From Sulfurospirillum arcachonense (GTDB lineage Bacteria; Campylobacterota; Campylobacteria; Campylobacterales; Sulfurospirillaceae), in NCBI GenBank assembly GCA_015662785.1, contig DQTM01000291.1, positions 1 to 23,062 on the forward strand: DNA of 23,062 nt, given 5' to 3'. The translations under genes were made by a program, and so were the position numbers. Of this stretch, positions 7,259-14,539 are shown one piece after another (within the stretch, counting starts at the first letter, position 1; every line of letters starts with the position of its first letter). The notes under the pieces are model-generated. The model was not told the DNA's origin and searched no databases. It saw only the letters and a program-made list of their open reading frames with translations.

Positions 7259-7738
7259 TTATAAAATCTCTATTGATGGTGATGGTTTTCCTCTAAAATA
7301 GCCCTGCGCAAAATCAACACCAAGCTCTTTTACAGACTTATCAATCTCTTTTTAGCTAACAAACTCTGCTATAGTTTGCATGCCACTCTTTTTAGCAAAA
7401 TCCAATATAGTTGCAACTATTTCTCTAGTTTTAAAATCTGATATATTTTCTATGATTGAGCCATCTAAAAATTATATCGTCAATTTTATTAGAGAGAGTT
7501 TGTGTTAAGGTTACATATCTTGATGATATATTATTTTGAATTTGATCTATTATGTTTTTTACTTGTTCTTCAGAACGCATTTTTTTTATCAGAGATATAT
7601 CTCTTTTGCATTCTTTCAACTTGTTTGTCAAAATTTTTATAAGATGTATATACTTCTAAAATGCCACGCTTATTGTAAACAAAAGTGCAGTTATTAGTAT
7701 ATTTAAAAAAAATTTATCTTAGCTAACGAAAGTTTCAT
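7259..7738 (-). pseudogene. Decayed membrane-anchored Cache/EAL cyclic-di-GMP signalling protein
   Basis: Joined reading frames on the minus strand reconstruct one ancestral product. It begins MKLSLAKINFF at 7738, then one missing T, then a membrane helix NILITALLFTISVAF. After another shift comes EVYTSYKNFDKQVERMQKRY, the opening of a Cache-type sensor. A further shift leads to RSEEQVKNIIDQIQNNISSR, and then an abrupt join to the C-terminal part of an EAL phosphodiesterase domain: DGSIIENISDF, ILDFAKKSGMQTIAEFVS, an in-frame TAA, then KELGVDFAQGYFRGKPSPS and the natural stop at 7261-7259. Most of the sensor, any GGDEF domain and the EAL catalytic core are absent, so there was an internal deletion as well as at least four small lesions. 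The 66-codon open frame at 7431-7631 is only a piece of this. The remnant fills the mnmH-HIT gap together with a palindrome. Confidence 0.85.
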
Positions 7739-7744
7739 GTTATA

Positions 7745-7782
7745 GTATCCACACTATCATAATCTTATGATAGTGTGGATAC
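7745..7782. repeat. Perfect 18-bp inverted repeat with 2-bp centre
   Basis: The left arm GTATCCACACTATCATAA (7745-7762) and right arm TTATGATAGTGTGGATAC (7765-7782) are exact reverse complements separated by TC. The element lies 40 bp beyond the HIT gene stop and 6 bp upstream of the start of the decayed Cache/EAL gene. Neither side is followed by a run of T on its transcript, so it is not a standard intrinsic terminator. The right-hand end on the minus strand (GGATAC) is the only ribosome-site-like sequence near the pseudogene ATG and would be buried in the stem. An operator, RNA hairpin or mobile-element end are all possible. Confidence 0.85.
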
Positions 7783-7822
7783 CATTATTTTTATTAATAT
7801 TACATTAAGATTAGTGTGACAA

Positions 7823-8308
7823 TTAAAAATTTTCTATTATTTTGTTACGTAGTTTCACATATAGTTTTTCAAAATCTGTAGAATAGACTCTTGTGTTTGC
7901 AATAGTAGTTATAAAATTTGTGTCTTTTCCCCATCTAGGTACTATATGATAATGAACATGTTCAGCAATCCCAGCTCCACCACATTCTCCTAAATTCATA
8001 CCTATATTGACACCATCTGCTCTAAACTCCTCTTTAAGAAGTTTTACCGACTTTTGTACAAGCTCACTCATCTCTAACCAAACTTCACTAGGTAAAGCCT
8101 CGATAGCATCAGCATGCTGATTAGGTATCACCATAAAATGACCTGGTGTATAAGGGTATTTATTCATTACTAAAAAACAATTTTTTGCACGATATAGAAC
8201 ATGTCTTTCATTATCCAAACTATCATCATTTACAATATTGCAAAATGGGCAGCCTTCTTCTTTACCATTGATATAGTCATCTCTCCAAGGAGCGTACATG
8301 TAATCCAT
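7823..8308 (-). CDS. HIT-family nucleotide hydrolase/phosphorylase
   Basis: This is a 161-residue histidine-triad protein. The triad HVHYHIVP (His117, His119, His121) is complete, and the N-terminal half carries the family GHFMVIPNQHADAIEAL segment. CPFC at 20-23 is typical of the branch that binds zinc and resembles Ap4A phosphorylase/hydrolase-like bacterial proteins (Fhit/Aq_184 group). It probably cleaves a dinucleoside polyphosphate or an AMP-linked compound; the substrate cannot be told from sequence. It begins 3 bp after trpC and is the last gene of the run. Its fourth to fifth codons (YMY) span a TACATGTA octamer at 8295, the only copy read in that frame. Confidence 0.9.
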   Translation of the reverse strand: MDYMYAPWRDDYINGKEEGCPFCNIVNDDSLDNERHVLYRAKNCFLVMNKYPYTPGHFMVIPNQHADAIEALPSEVWLEMSELVQKSVKLLKEEFRADGVNIGMNLGECGGAGIAEHVHYHIVPRWGKDTNFITTIANTRVYSTDFEKLYVKLRNKIIENF

Positions 8309-8311
8309 ATT

Positions 8312-9097
8312 CTAGAGCTTTACAATCTCTTTTAAAGATTCACTAATATTCTCTTTTCTCATAAAATACTCACCTATTAAAAAGGCATCTGCACCAACAC
8401 TACTTAGGTGTTTTATAGTCTCTTTATCATTTAGTCCACTCTCAGCTACAATTATCTTACCATTTGGTATTAAAGGCATAAGTTTCTCTGTCAAATTCAT
8501 ATCCATTTCAAACGTATCGAGATTTCTATGATTTACTCCAATTATATTTGCTCCAGCAAAAATTGCTTTTGTTAGATCTTCTTTGTCATGAATCTCAACT
8601 AGAGCTTCCATTCCAAGTCTCCAAGTGTATTCTAAAAGTGATTTCAACTCTTTTTTACTAAGAGCTTTTGCAATAAGAAGTATAAAATCCGCCCCATAAA
8701 CAACCGCTTCAAGAATTTGATACTCATCAACTATAAAATCTTTTCTCAGAAGTGGTGTTGAAACGTATCTTCGTATACCTGTTAAGTACTCAATATTTCC
8801 TTGAAAATAGTGAGGTTCAGTCAAAACACTAATAGCACTTGCTCCACCTTTTTCATACTCTTGAGCAATGAAAAGTGGATCAAAGTCTTCTCTAATGATT
8901 CCCTTACTAGGACTCGCTTTTTTTACCTCTGCTATGATTCTATATGGATTTTCTTTAGTTGCTGTAAGGTATGGTTTTATATCTCTTGGAGCAAATGGAT
9001 TAAAAGCCAAACTTCTACCCAACCAATCCATAGTGAACTCTTCTTTTCTTTTTGCTAAATCTTCTCTTGTTTTTTCTATTATTTCATCTAGAATCAT
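8312..9097 (-). CDS. trpC: Indole-3-glycerol-phosphate synthase TrpC
   Basis: TrpC closes the indole ring, converting carboxyphenylamino-deoxyribulose 5-phosphate to indole-3-glycerol phosphate in tryptophan synthesis. This is a TIM barrel of 261 residues with IIAEVKKASPSKG (Glu57, Lys59), LLRKDFI (Lys119), LVEIHD (Glu168), VNHRNL (Asn189, Arg191) and AESGL (Glu219). All are catalytic or phosphate-binding positions of the family. Other trp genes are not in the window. The ATG follows the TAG stop of the TPR lipoprotein with no gap, and HIT starts 3 bp after its stop. It is therefore embedded in an operon whose other members have nothing obvious to do with tryptophan. Confidence 0.96.
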   Translation of the reverse strand: MILDEIIEKTREDLAKRKEEFTMDWLGRSLAFNPFAPRDIKPYLTATKENPYRIIAEVKKASPSKGIIREDFDPLFIAQEYEKGGASAISVLTEPHYFQGNIEYLTGIRRYVSTPLLRKDFIVDEYQILEAVVYGADFILLIAKALSKKELKSLLEYTWRLGMEALVEIHDKEDLTKAIFAGANIIGVNHRNLDTFEMDMNLTEKLMPLIPNGKIIVAESGLNDKETIKHLSSVGADAFLIGEYFMRKENISESLKEIVKL

Positions 9098-10369
9098 CTA
9101 CTTCTTACCTTTTACACATCTATTTATTTTTATTGAATGCTCTATTAGCTCTTCTTCTTTACTAACTTTAATTAACTTATCCATAATCACCTTTGCCTCT
9201 TTACAACGCCCCAGCTTATAAAAACCCCAAGCTAAAGAGTCAAGATAAAATGGCGAGCTTGGTTCTTTTAAAAGTGCTTCTTGTACCAGTTCTATACCTT
9301 TTTTTATATCCATATCATGGTCAATTAATAGATATCCATAATAATTATAATATAAAGGATCATGCATTTTTGTAACAACTTTTTCAAATTTAGTTGATAC
9401 TGATTTCAAGATTTTACTGTCAAGTTCTCCTTTTTTAGATTCATACTCATAGATTGCCATTCTACCAAGATAATGAATCTTTGCAGTCTTTTCATAAAGA
9501 CGAGTAGCAACTGTGTATGCACCTTTATAATCACGTGATGACACATAAATATCAAGTAACATCTCTTGATTATAACCACTCTCTTCAAGAAACTTAATTG
9601 CCCCATTTTTATCTTTAATATATACGAGTAATTCTACAACTTTTTTTGCATAATCTTCATTTTTAAATCTAGAATATAGTTTTTTATATGTGGATATTAC
9701 ACCATTTATATTTTTCTCTTTGCCGTATATTTCTATGAGTTTAAAACAGCTATTCACTTCACAAGTTTGCATTCTTATATGTGTTTCTAAAAGAGCTATA
9801 GCATCATCTTTTTTACCTAAATAGTTATACTGAATATCTATGATGTGAAGAAGTGAATTTTCATCACTATCTATTCTATATGCACTCTCAAAATATTTTA
9901 AAGATAACTCATACGATTTAGACTGTAAGTATATCGAACCTGCAATTTTTAAGTTTCTAACGCTTTTATCATCTTCCAAAAGTTCTAAAATTTTATTTTG
10001 TGCCTGAGAATTCTTCTTCTGTTGTATTAAAAAACCTATCTCTATACGTCTTAATTCACTACTTTTGGGTGATTCTGCAAGAGCCTCTTGCAATAACTGT
10101 TCTGTTAGTTCAACGTTTTTTGATAAAAATGAAATTTTTGTTGCTTCTATTAGATAATTTAGTTTTCCACTTCTTTCATATAAGATTCTATAAATCTGCA
10201 TAGCACTTTTATGATTACCACTTTTTTGCTCATCTAAAGCTGCTAGTATCATGTAGTCTTCGTTTTCAAAAGATTTTTTACCTACTTGATTTGAATACGG
10301 TTGAGTTGTAGAACATCCAACCAAGAAAAAAACTAAAAAAACGGTTACAATCTGTATATACCTGGACAC
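9098..10369 (-). CDS. TPR-repeat lipoprotein
   Basis: This is a 423-residue protein with a lipoprotein signal peptide (SRYIQIVTVFLVFFLVGC, lipid-carrying Cys19). Helix-turn-helix repeats of the TPR type fill most of the rest, for example SYELSLKYFESAYRIDSDE and IELVQEALLKEPSSPFYLDS. TPR lipoproteins usually act as periplasmic or outer-membrane scaffolds; no specific role can be assigned. Translation begins at a GTG that overlaps the YkgJ-like gene by 25 bp, with a GAAGAAGA stretch just upstream. The only other usable start would remove the signal peptide. It is followed without a gap by trpC. Confidence 0.85.
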   Translation of the reverse strand: MSRYIQIVTVFLVFFLVGCSTTQPYSNQVGKKSFENEDYMILAALDEQKSGNHKSAMQIYRILYERSGKLNYLIEATKISFLSKNVELTEQLLQEALAESPKSSELRRIEIGFLIQQKKNSQAQNKILELLEDDKSVRNLKIAGSIYLQSKSYELSLKYFESAYRIDSDENSLLHIIDIQYNYLGKKDDAIALLETHIRMQTCEVNSCFKLIEIYGKEKNINGVISTYKKLYSRFKNEDYAKKVVELLVYIKDKNGAIKFLEESGYNQEMLLDIYVSSRDYKGAYTVATRLYEKTAKIHYLGRMAIYEYESKKGELDSKILKSVSTKFEKVVTKMHDPLYYNYYGYLLIDHDMDIKKGIELVQEALLKEPSSPFYLDSLAWGFYKLGRCKEAKVIMDKLIKVSKEEELIEHSIKINRCVKGKK

Positions 10370-10725
10370 TCTTCTTCTACCTCTCTTATATTGTTTTTAA
10401 AATGATCCCAAAAAGGGAAAGTTCTACACTGTTTTGGTCTATTTTCATAGACACTACACATCTTTTTTTCTATATCAAAAAACACACATTTAAATCCACC
10501 ATTAAACTCTAACTCTTTAAGACTATAACGATACCCAATTTTTGATAAATACTTAGTTATAAAATCATCTGTTTTTAATTTTAAGTTTCTACTTAGTACT
10601 TTTATCTCTGTGGGAGTTACCCATATATACCCACTCTCACCAATGCAACACCCGCCACCACACTCTTCACAAGCTTTTGCATCAAATGCAAAATCAAATC
10701 CCTCTTCTTTTATTAATCCTAACAT
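10345..10725 (-). CDS. YkgJ-family cysteine cluster protein
   Basis: This 126-residue protein has the CxxCxxxCC pattern of the YkgJ family (Pfam CxxCxxCC): Cys19, Cys22, Cys26 and Cys27. Further conserved cysteines lie at 80, 90 and 100 (RPKQCRTFPFW) and 120. Family members are thought to bind zinc or an iron-sulfur cluster; their function is not established. It overlaps the upstream methyltransferase gene by 7 bp and the downstream lipoprotein gene by 25 bp, so it is firmly within one transcript. Intact and of usual length. Confidence 0.92.
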   Translation of the reverse strand: MLGLIKEEGFDFAFDAKACEECGGGCCIGESGYIWVTPTEIKVLSRNLKLKTDDFITKYLSKIGYRYSLKELEFNGGFKCVFFDIEKKMCSVYENRPKQCRTFPFWDHFKNNIREVEEECPGIYRL

Positions 10726-11411
10726 AATAAGCTTTGTGTTTTTGTATTTTTGTATATTTCTTCTACTTCTTTGCTATCCATATACACAGGAGGCAATATC
10801 TTACACAAAGATTTTGAACTTTTTTTAGCATGTATCAGGACTAATGATGAATCTTTACTCTGTTTGGTATGAACAAACCTCATATGGTTCACTTTAAACT
10901 TGTTTTTTAACAGCTCACTCAACAAAACATCTATCTGTTTTGCATCGTAACAAAAGACAAAGGAACCTCTTGGTTTTATGTTAGTAGATACTGCTCTACA
11001 TAACTCACTAAAAGGTAAAACATCTGCGTATCTGCTCACTACTAGAGCATCATTTTCACTTTTTTGACTACCTTCATGGTAATAAGGTGGATTAGTAACT
11101 ATGAAGTCAAATTTATCTTCAAACTTACACTCTCTTATATCTACATGTAAGACTTCAGAGTCAAGGGCATTCTTCTTTGCACTCTTACATGTAAGCTCTA
11201 CATGTAAAGGCTGAATATCTATTTGAGTTAGAGCTATTTTAGTGAAATCCTTTTTTAAAAGAAGTCCAACTATACCACTTCCACTCCCAACATCTAACAC
11301 TCTTCCTTTAGGGTTTAACTTTGATATAAAATCATATAGAACTAAAGAGTCACTGTTGTACTTATAGCCCTCCTCATGTTGAAAAAGGTATAAAGTTTTA
11401 TCTGTAGGCAC
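10719..11411 (-). CDS. tRNA1(Val)-type adenine N6-methyltransferase (TrmN6/YfiC-like)
   Basis: This is a class I SAM-dependent methyltransferase of 230 residues with motif I VLDVGSGSGIVG (38-49) and motif IV NPPY (107-110). NPPY marks amino-group methylation of adenine or, in related enzymes, glutamine. Overall length and the FQHEEGYKYNSDSLVLYDFI opening fit the YfiC/TrmN6 family that modifies A37 of tRNA1(Val). It starts with GTG and overlaps the coiled-coil gene by 14 bp. Three TACATGTA octamers fall within 65 bp (11142, 11186, 11199), encoding LHV, LTC and LHV between motifs I and IV, the densest cluster in the window. A 16S or protein target cannot be excluded. Confidence 0.85.
   Translation of the reverse strand: MPTDKTLYLFQHEEGYKYNSDSLVLYDFISKLNPKGRVLDVGSGSGIVGLLLKKDFTKIALTQIDIQPLHVELTCKSAKKNALDSEVLHVDIRECKFEDKFDFIVTNPPYYHEGSQKSENDALVVSRYADVLPFSELCRAVSTNIKPRGSFVFCYDAKQIDVLLSELLKNKFKVNHMRFVHTKQSKDSSLVLIHAKKSSKSLCKILPPVYMDSKEVEEIYKNTKTQSLLC
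11142..11206. repeat. Cluster of three TACATGTA copies
   Basis: Copies at 11142-11149, 11186-11193 and 11199-11206 lie in the methyltransferase gene. The last two are 13 bp apart centre to centre and are read in two different codon frames (LTC and LHV). Confidence 0.9.
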
Positions 11412-13416
11412 GTATTACAAAGCCTCTCTTGTTTGTAGCTTCTATACTATAAACTGTATAACTTATTTTAACATCATCACCAAATTTATCACGAATCAAC
11501 CAATCACCCTCTTTTGTTCTATCTCTTCCTAGTCCAATGTTAGAGAGTCTCGTTAGCCTTTTTATTTCACTATCCGGAATTCCTAGTCTGCCATCTCGTT
11601 GAACTTTACTCAAAGATGCGAAACCACCAGTTCCTACTATTGGTATAACTTCAAAGTAATTTGTTTCGTCATATTGTGCTAAAAACTTGTTAACTTTTGC
11701 TTTACATGTAGAGCTTATTTTGAAATTTCCACTCACCATGTCACCACACTCTACTTTTCCAAGTTTTTGTAACTTATTACTTGCTTTCGATACTCTCTCT
11801 CCACTCTCTATCTCTTTTAAAGTCTTTTTTAAAGAGGTTATCTCACGAATATATTTTTCTAATTTTTCTTTATCTTTATCTCTTAGTTGAAGTTCACTTT
11901 TCTTTTTAGAAACATCTGCCTTTAATTCGTTTCTAGCTTTTTGATACTCTTTTTCTCTCAAAGATATACTTAATTTTAAATCATCAAAAGACTTTCTTAT
12001 CTTTGCAAGTTTTTCATTCTCACTTAACTCAAGCTCATTTTTCTTTTTTTCTATATTATCAATCTCTTTTTTAAGCTCTTTTATCTGTTTGTTTTTTTTA
12101 CTATTATCTTGCAATGTATTACTTAATTTATTAATAAGTTCTGTTTTTTCACCACTTAAACTTAACAGTACTTTTTCATACTCATTTTGTTTTGATTTTA
12201 TGACCATCTCAATTGTTGCTATTTTTTCATTAAGTATTTTATAGTTTTTATTGTGTTTTTCTTCATTAATCAAAACTATTTCATTTACCTCATCATCTAA
12301 AACTCTTTCTCCTCGTTCAAGTACTTTAATCTTATCTTGAAGTTGGAAAATTTTGTCTTTATCTGATGAAATTGTAATTCTACTTGAATCAAGTTCTGAT
12401 TTAACTCTTTTTTCACTATTTTCCAAAAGAAGTATTTTACTGTTTAAATCATCTATTTTTGTCATCAACTCTTCAATTTTAGCTTCTTTTTCAGAACTAC
12501 TATTTTTTACTATGTCATTGAACTCTTGAAGTTTTTTGCTATTGTCTCTCTCTATTTGTAAAATTGCTTGAGAATTTTTAGTTAGAATAGTATTTCTTTC
12601 AATCATCATTTCATTGATTTTATTTTGCAACATTGTTATTTTTTGATCTTTTTTACCTATCTCTAAAATTGTATATGAGCGTTGAGACTGCAATGCACTA
12701 TTTACTTCTGCAAATTGCCCCTTGAGTAACTTGTTTTCATTGACAAGTGAAGCAGACTTGATTTTATAAATTTTATCTAACTCTACCTCTCGTTGCTTAG
12801 ATGATTTTTTTTCATCTTCTATTTGTTGTTTTAAAAGAGTGATTTTATCTTTATTACTATCATCTTTTTGATTAAGTTGTTGAGAAAGATATATGTTTTC
12901 TCTATGCAAATCATTGATTTTTTTCGTAAGTTCACTTATGTTTTGATAGTGCTGTTGTTCAGCTTCATTTATCTTTTCAAGGTTATTAGATAAAAGAGTT
13001 TTTTGTTCTATGCTATTTTTAGATTTTTCATGTTCAACTATCTTTAATAGTTCATTCTTGTCAGTTGAAATTATAATATTTTCTCTTTCTAAAAAAGAGA
13101 CCTTATTTTGTAATGACTGTACAATTTCACTAAGCTCTCCCATATCTTCTATTAAAGGGTTTCCTTCATCATCAAAAATCCTAGTTACCTTAGTTTCTTT
13201 GATTCTAGAATTTGATTTATCTCTATTTATATATCTCTTTTGTAACACATCTGAAAGGTCTGAAAAACGTAATTCATTTTTTAGTAGATATGTACTATTT
13301 AACTCTTTTAAACTTATGCCTCCAAAATTTCCAAAGAAGTATGAAAAAGCTATACTTCCTGCAAAAAGAAGCCCTAGCACTATACTCAAAAAAACAAAAA
13401 AAGAGTTATTTCTCAT
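11398..13416 (-). CDS. Membrane-anchored long coiled-coil protein with a possible OmpA-like C-terminal domain
   Basis: The proposed 672-residue protein starts at MRNNSFFVFL. It has one membrane helix (about 6-28), then some 450 residues of charged, heptad-like coiled coil (about 85-545), and a globular C-terminal domain (about 552-672). The final stretch, with NIGLGRDRTKEGDWLIRDKF and later NKRGFVIRAY, vaguely recalls the end of OmpA/MotB peptidoglycan-binding domains; this is a weak inference. The start at 13416 is preferred over TTG at 13449 because AGGAG lies 8 bp upstream of it, at 13425-13429. The layout suggests an inner-membrane rod reaching across the periplasm. It is the first gene of the run to HIT. 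A TACATGTA (11703) encodes STCK in the C-terminal domain. Confidence 0.8.
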   Translation of the reverse strand: MRNNSFFVFLSIVLGLLFAGSIAFSYFFGNFGGISLKELNSTYLLKNELRFSDLSDVLQKRYINRDKSNSRIKETKVTRIFDDEGNPLIEDMGELSEIVQSLQNKVSFLERENIIISTDKNELLKIVEHEKSKNSIEQKTLLSNNLEKINEAEQQHYQNISELTKKINDLHRENIYLSQQLNQKDDSNKDKITLLKQQIEDEKKSSKQREVELDKIYKIKSASLVNENKLLKGQFAEVNSALQSQRSYTILEIGKKDQKITMLQNKINEMMIERNTILTKNSQAILQIERDNSKKLQEFNDIVKNSSSEKEAKIEELMTKIDDLNSKILLLENSEKRVKSELDSSRITISSDKDKIFQLQDKIKVLERGERVLDDEVNEIVLINEEKHNKNYKILNEKIATIEMVIKSKQNEYEKVLLSLSGEKTELINKLSNTLQDNSKKNKQIKELKKEIDNIEKKKNELELSENEKLAKIRKSFDDLKLSISLREKEYQKARNELKADVSKKKSELQLRDKDKEKLEKYIREITSLKKTLKEIESGERVSKASNKLQKLGKVECGDMVSGNFKISSTCKAKVNKFLAQYDETNYFEVIPIVGTGGFASLSKVQRDGRLGIPDSEIKRLTRLSNIGLGRDRTKEGDWLIRDKFGDDVKISYTVYSIEATNKRGFVIRAYR

Positions 13417-13429
13417 TAAACTGTCTCCT

Positions 13430-13454
13430 TTTACTTGAGCAAAGCCCAAGTAAA
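13430..13454 (-). promoter_or_regulatory. Hairpin abutting the ribosome-binding site of the coiled-coil gene
   Basis: On the minus strand TTTACTTGGGC and GCTCAAGTAAA pair over 11 positions (one G-U) around a TTT loop. The AAGGAG of the coiled-coil gene begins in the last base of the right arm. There is no T run, so a terminator is unlikely; a translational control or mRNA-stability hairpin is plausible. A 21-codon open frame (13496-13431, MKNSLQSKSFSV...) ends at the hairpin and could be a leader peptide, but has no support beyond position. Confidence 0.45.
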
Positions 13455-13500
13455 ATTCCTAACACTAAAGCTTTTGCTTTGCAAAGAGTTTTTCATACAG

Positions 13501-14466
13501 TTACTTTTGACTTAAGATATGTGAAATTATATGATGAGCATGATTTAGTGCTATTGCAATAGAGCCACCACTTTGAACAGCTATATCTCCACCCAAATAT
13601 AAGCCTTTTGTTTTTGACTCATAATTCTCGTCAAATTCTGGTCTGTTATTTTCATCAAATGTTATACCGCAAAGCTTCAAGAAATCAACAGGAGTCGTTC
13701 CTCCAATTGCGTATATGACTCTATCATAAATAGTGTAATAACCATCATTGAAGTTAACTTTTACCAATCCATTTTCATTTTCTAATGACTCGACATCAGT
13801 TCCCATTCTTAGTCTTAACTTTTCTTGTCCATCATACTCATAAAGCATTTTTTCATTTACATCATTAAGTCTATTGAACTTATCTCTTCTATAGTTTAGT
13901 GTAACTGTGTTTGTTTTTGAAAGCTCTATTGCATACTCAGCAGCAGAGTTTCCTCCACCTACAAGAAGAAGCTTCTCCCCACTTGAACACTTGTCAAGGT
14001 TAAAGTTAACACGTTGACGAACTGAAGGAGGTATCTTATAATTTGGTTTATTTGGTTTTCCCATAGTTCCAATTGCAATAATCACATTTTTAGACATATA
14101 ACCAGCACTTGAAGTAATAACTTGAAATATATCTCCATCTTTTTTTATCTTTTCAACTTCAGAATTAAAAGCAGTATCTATCTCATCGTTATCTAAAAGC
14201 TCATCAAAATAGTTAAGAGTACTCTCTTTTGTTCCATCTTCAAAATTAACACTACCAGCCAACTCTATCACTTGACCTTTATAGTCTTTATCAACTCTTT
14301 TGTTATCTTTATAAAACTTTCTGATTGTTTGAGAGTGGTTGTCGCCTTTTTCTATCATCAAAATCTTATCTAATCCCAAAACCTTAGCTTCTACAGCAGC
14401 ACCAATTCCACCAGGACCACCACCAATAATTACTATGTCATATATATGTTGCATTTTTATATCCAT
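13501..14466 (-). CDS. FAD/NAD(P)-dependent oxidoreductase, thioredoxin-reductase-like without CxxC
   Basis: This is a two-dinucleotide-fold flavoprotein with an FAD-binding IIGGGPGGIGAA near the N-terminus, an NAD(P)-binding LLLVGGGNSAAEYA in the middle and YLGGDIA near the C-terminus. The overall plan is that of thioredoxin reductase, but the redox CxxC is absent. It therefore probably belongs to the ferredoxin-reductase-like or YpdA-like side of the superfamily, with an unknown electron acceptor. The open frame extends to a TTG at 14484, but a TATAAT at 14492-14487 puts transcription start near 14480. ATG at 14466 (used here) or at 14454 is therefore more likely. It is divergent from proA. 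About 85 bp with a hairpin separate it from the downstream coiled-coil gene. Confidence 0.85.
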   Translation of the reverse strand: MDIKMQHIYDIVIIGGGPGGIGAAVEAKVLGLDKILMIEKGDNHSQTIRKFYKDNKRVDKDYKGQVIELAGSVNFEDGTKESTLNYFDELLDNDEIDTAFNSEVEKIKKDGDIFQVITSSAGYMSKNVIIAIGTMGKPNKPNYKIPPSVRQRVNFNLDKCSSGEKLLLVGGGNSAAEYAIELSKTNTVTLNYRRDKFNRLNDVNEKMLYEYDGQEKLRLRMGTDVESLENENGLVKVNFNDGYYTIYDRVIYAIGGTTPVDFLKLCGITFDENNRPEFDENYESKTKGLYLGGDIAVQSGGSIAIALNHAHHIISHILSQK

Positions 14467-14486
14467 ATTTTTAAATTTAAGCAATT

Positions 14487-14492
14487 ATTATA
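14487..14492 (-). promoter_or_regulatory. -10 box of the FAD oxidoreductase gene
   Basis: An extended -10 (TGCTATAAT) follows a T run on the minus strand. Its expected transcription start, near 14480, excludes the upstream TTG codon at 14484 as the translation start. Confidence 0.65.
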
Positions 14493-14503
14493 GCAAAAAA
14501 ATG

Positions 14504-14509
14504 TAAAAT
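14504..14509 (+). promoter_or_regulatory. Possible -10 box of proA
   Basis: TAAAAT lies 30 bp before the proA ATG. The resulting leader would contain a TACATGTA octamer (14523-14530) whose last bases run straight into the TAAGG ribosome-binding site (14529-14533). A second A/T-rich candidate at 14515-14520 makes the exact box uncertain. Confidence 0.35.
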
Positions 14510-14539
14510 AAAATTTATACACTACATGTAAGGCTAAAA

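Noticed and set aside
7431..7631. A 66-codon minus-strand frame as a separate small gene
   Set aside because: Its sequence connects on both sides, through frameshifts, to Cache and EAL fragments, so it is a piece of a pseudogene.
8868..9221. 117-codon plus-strand frame opposite trpC
   Set aside because: Shadow of trpC and the lipoprotein gene; no ribosome-binding site or family features.
13010..13438. 142-codon plus-strand frame opposite the coiled-coil gene
   Set aside because: It is an antisense shadow of low-complexity coiled-coil coding DNA and has no recognisable protein features.
14467..14484. N-terminal extension of the FAD oxidoreductase to the TTG at 14484
   Set aside because: The promoter -10 box at 14492-14487 predicts transcription starting after this codon, and the added residues are not part of the conserved fold.
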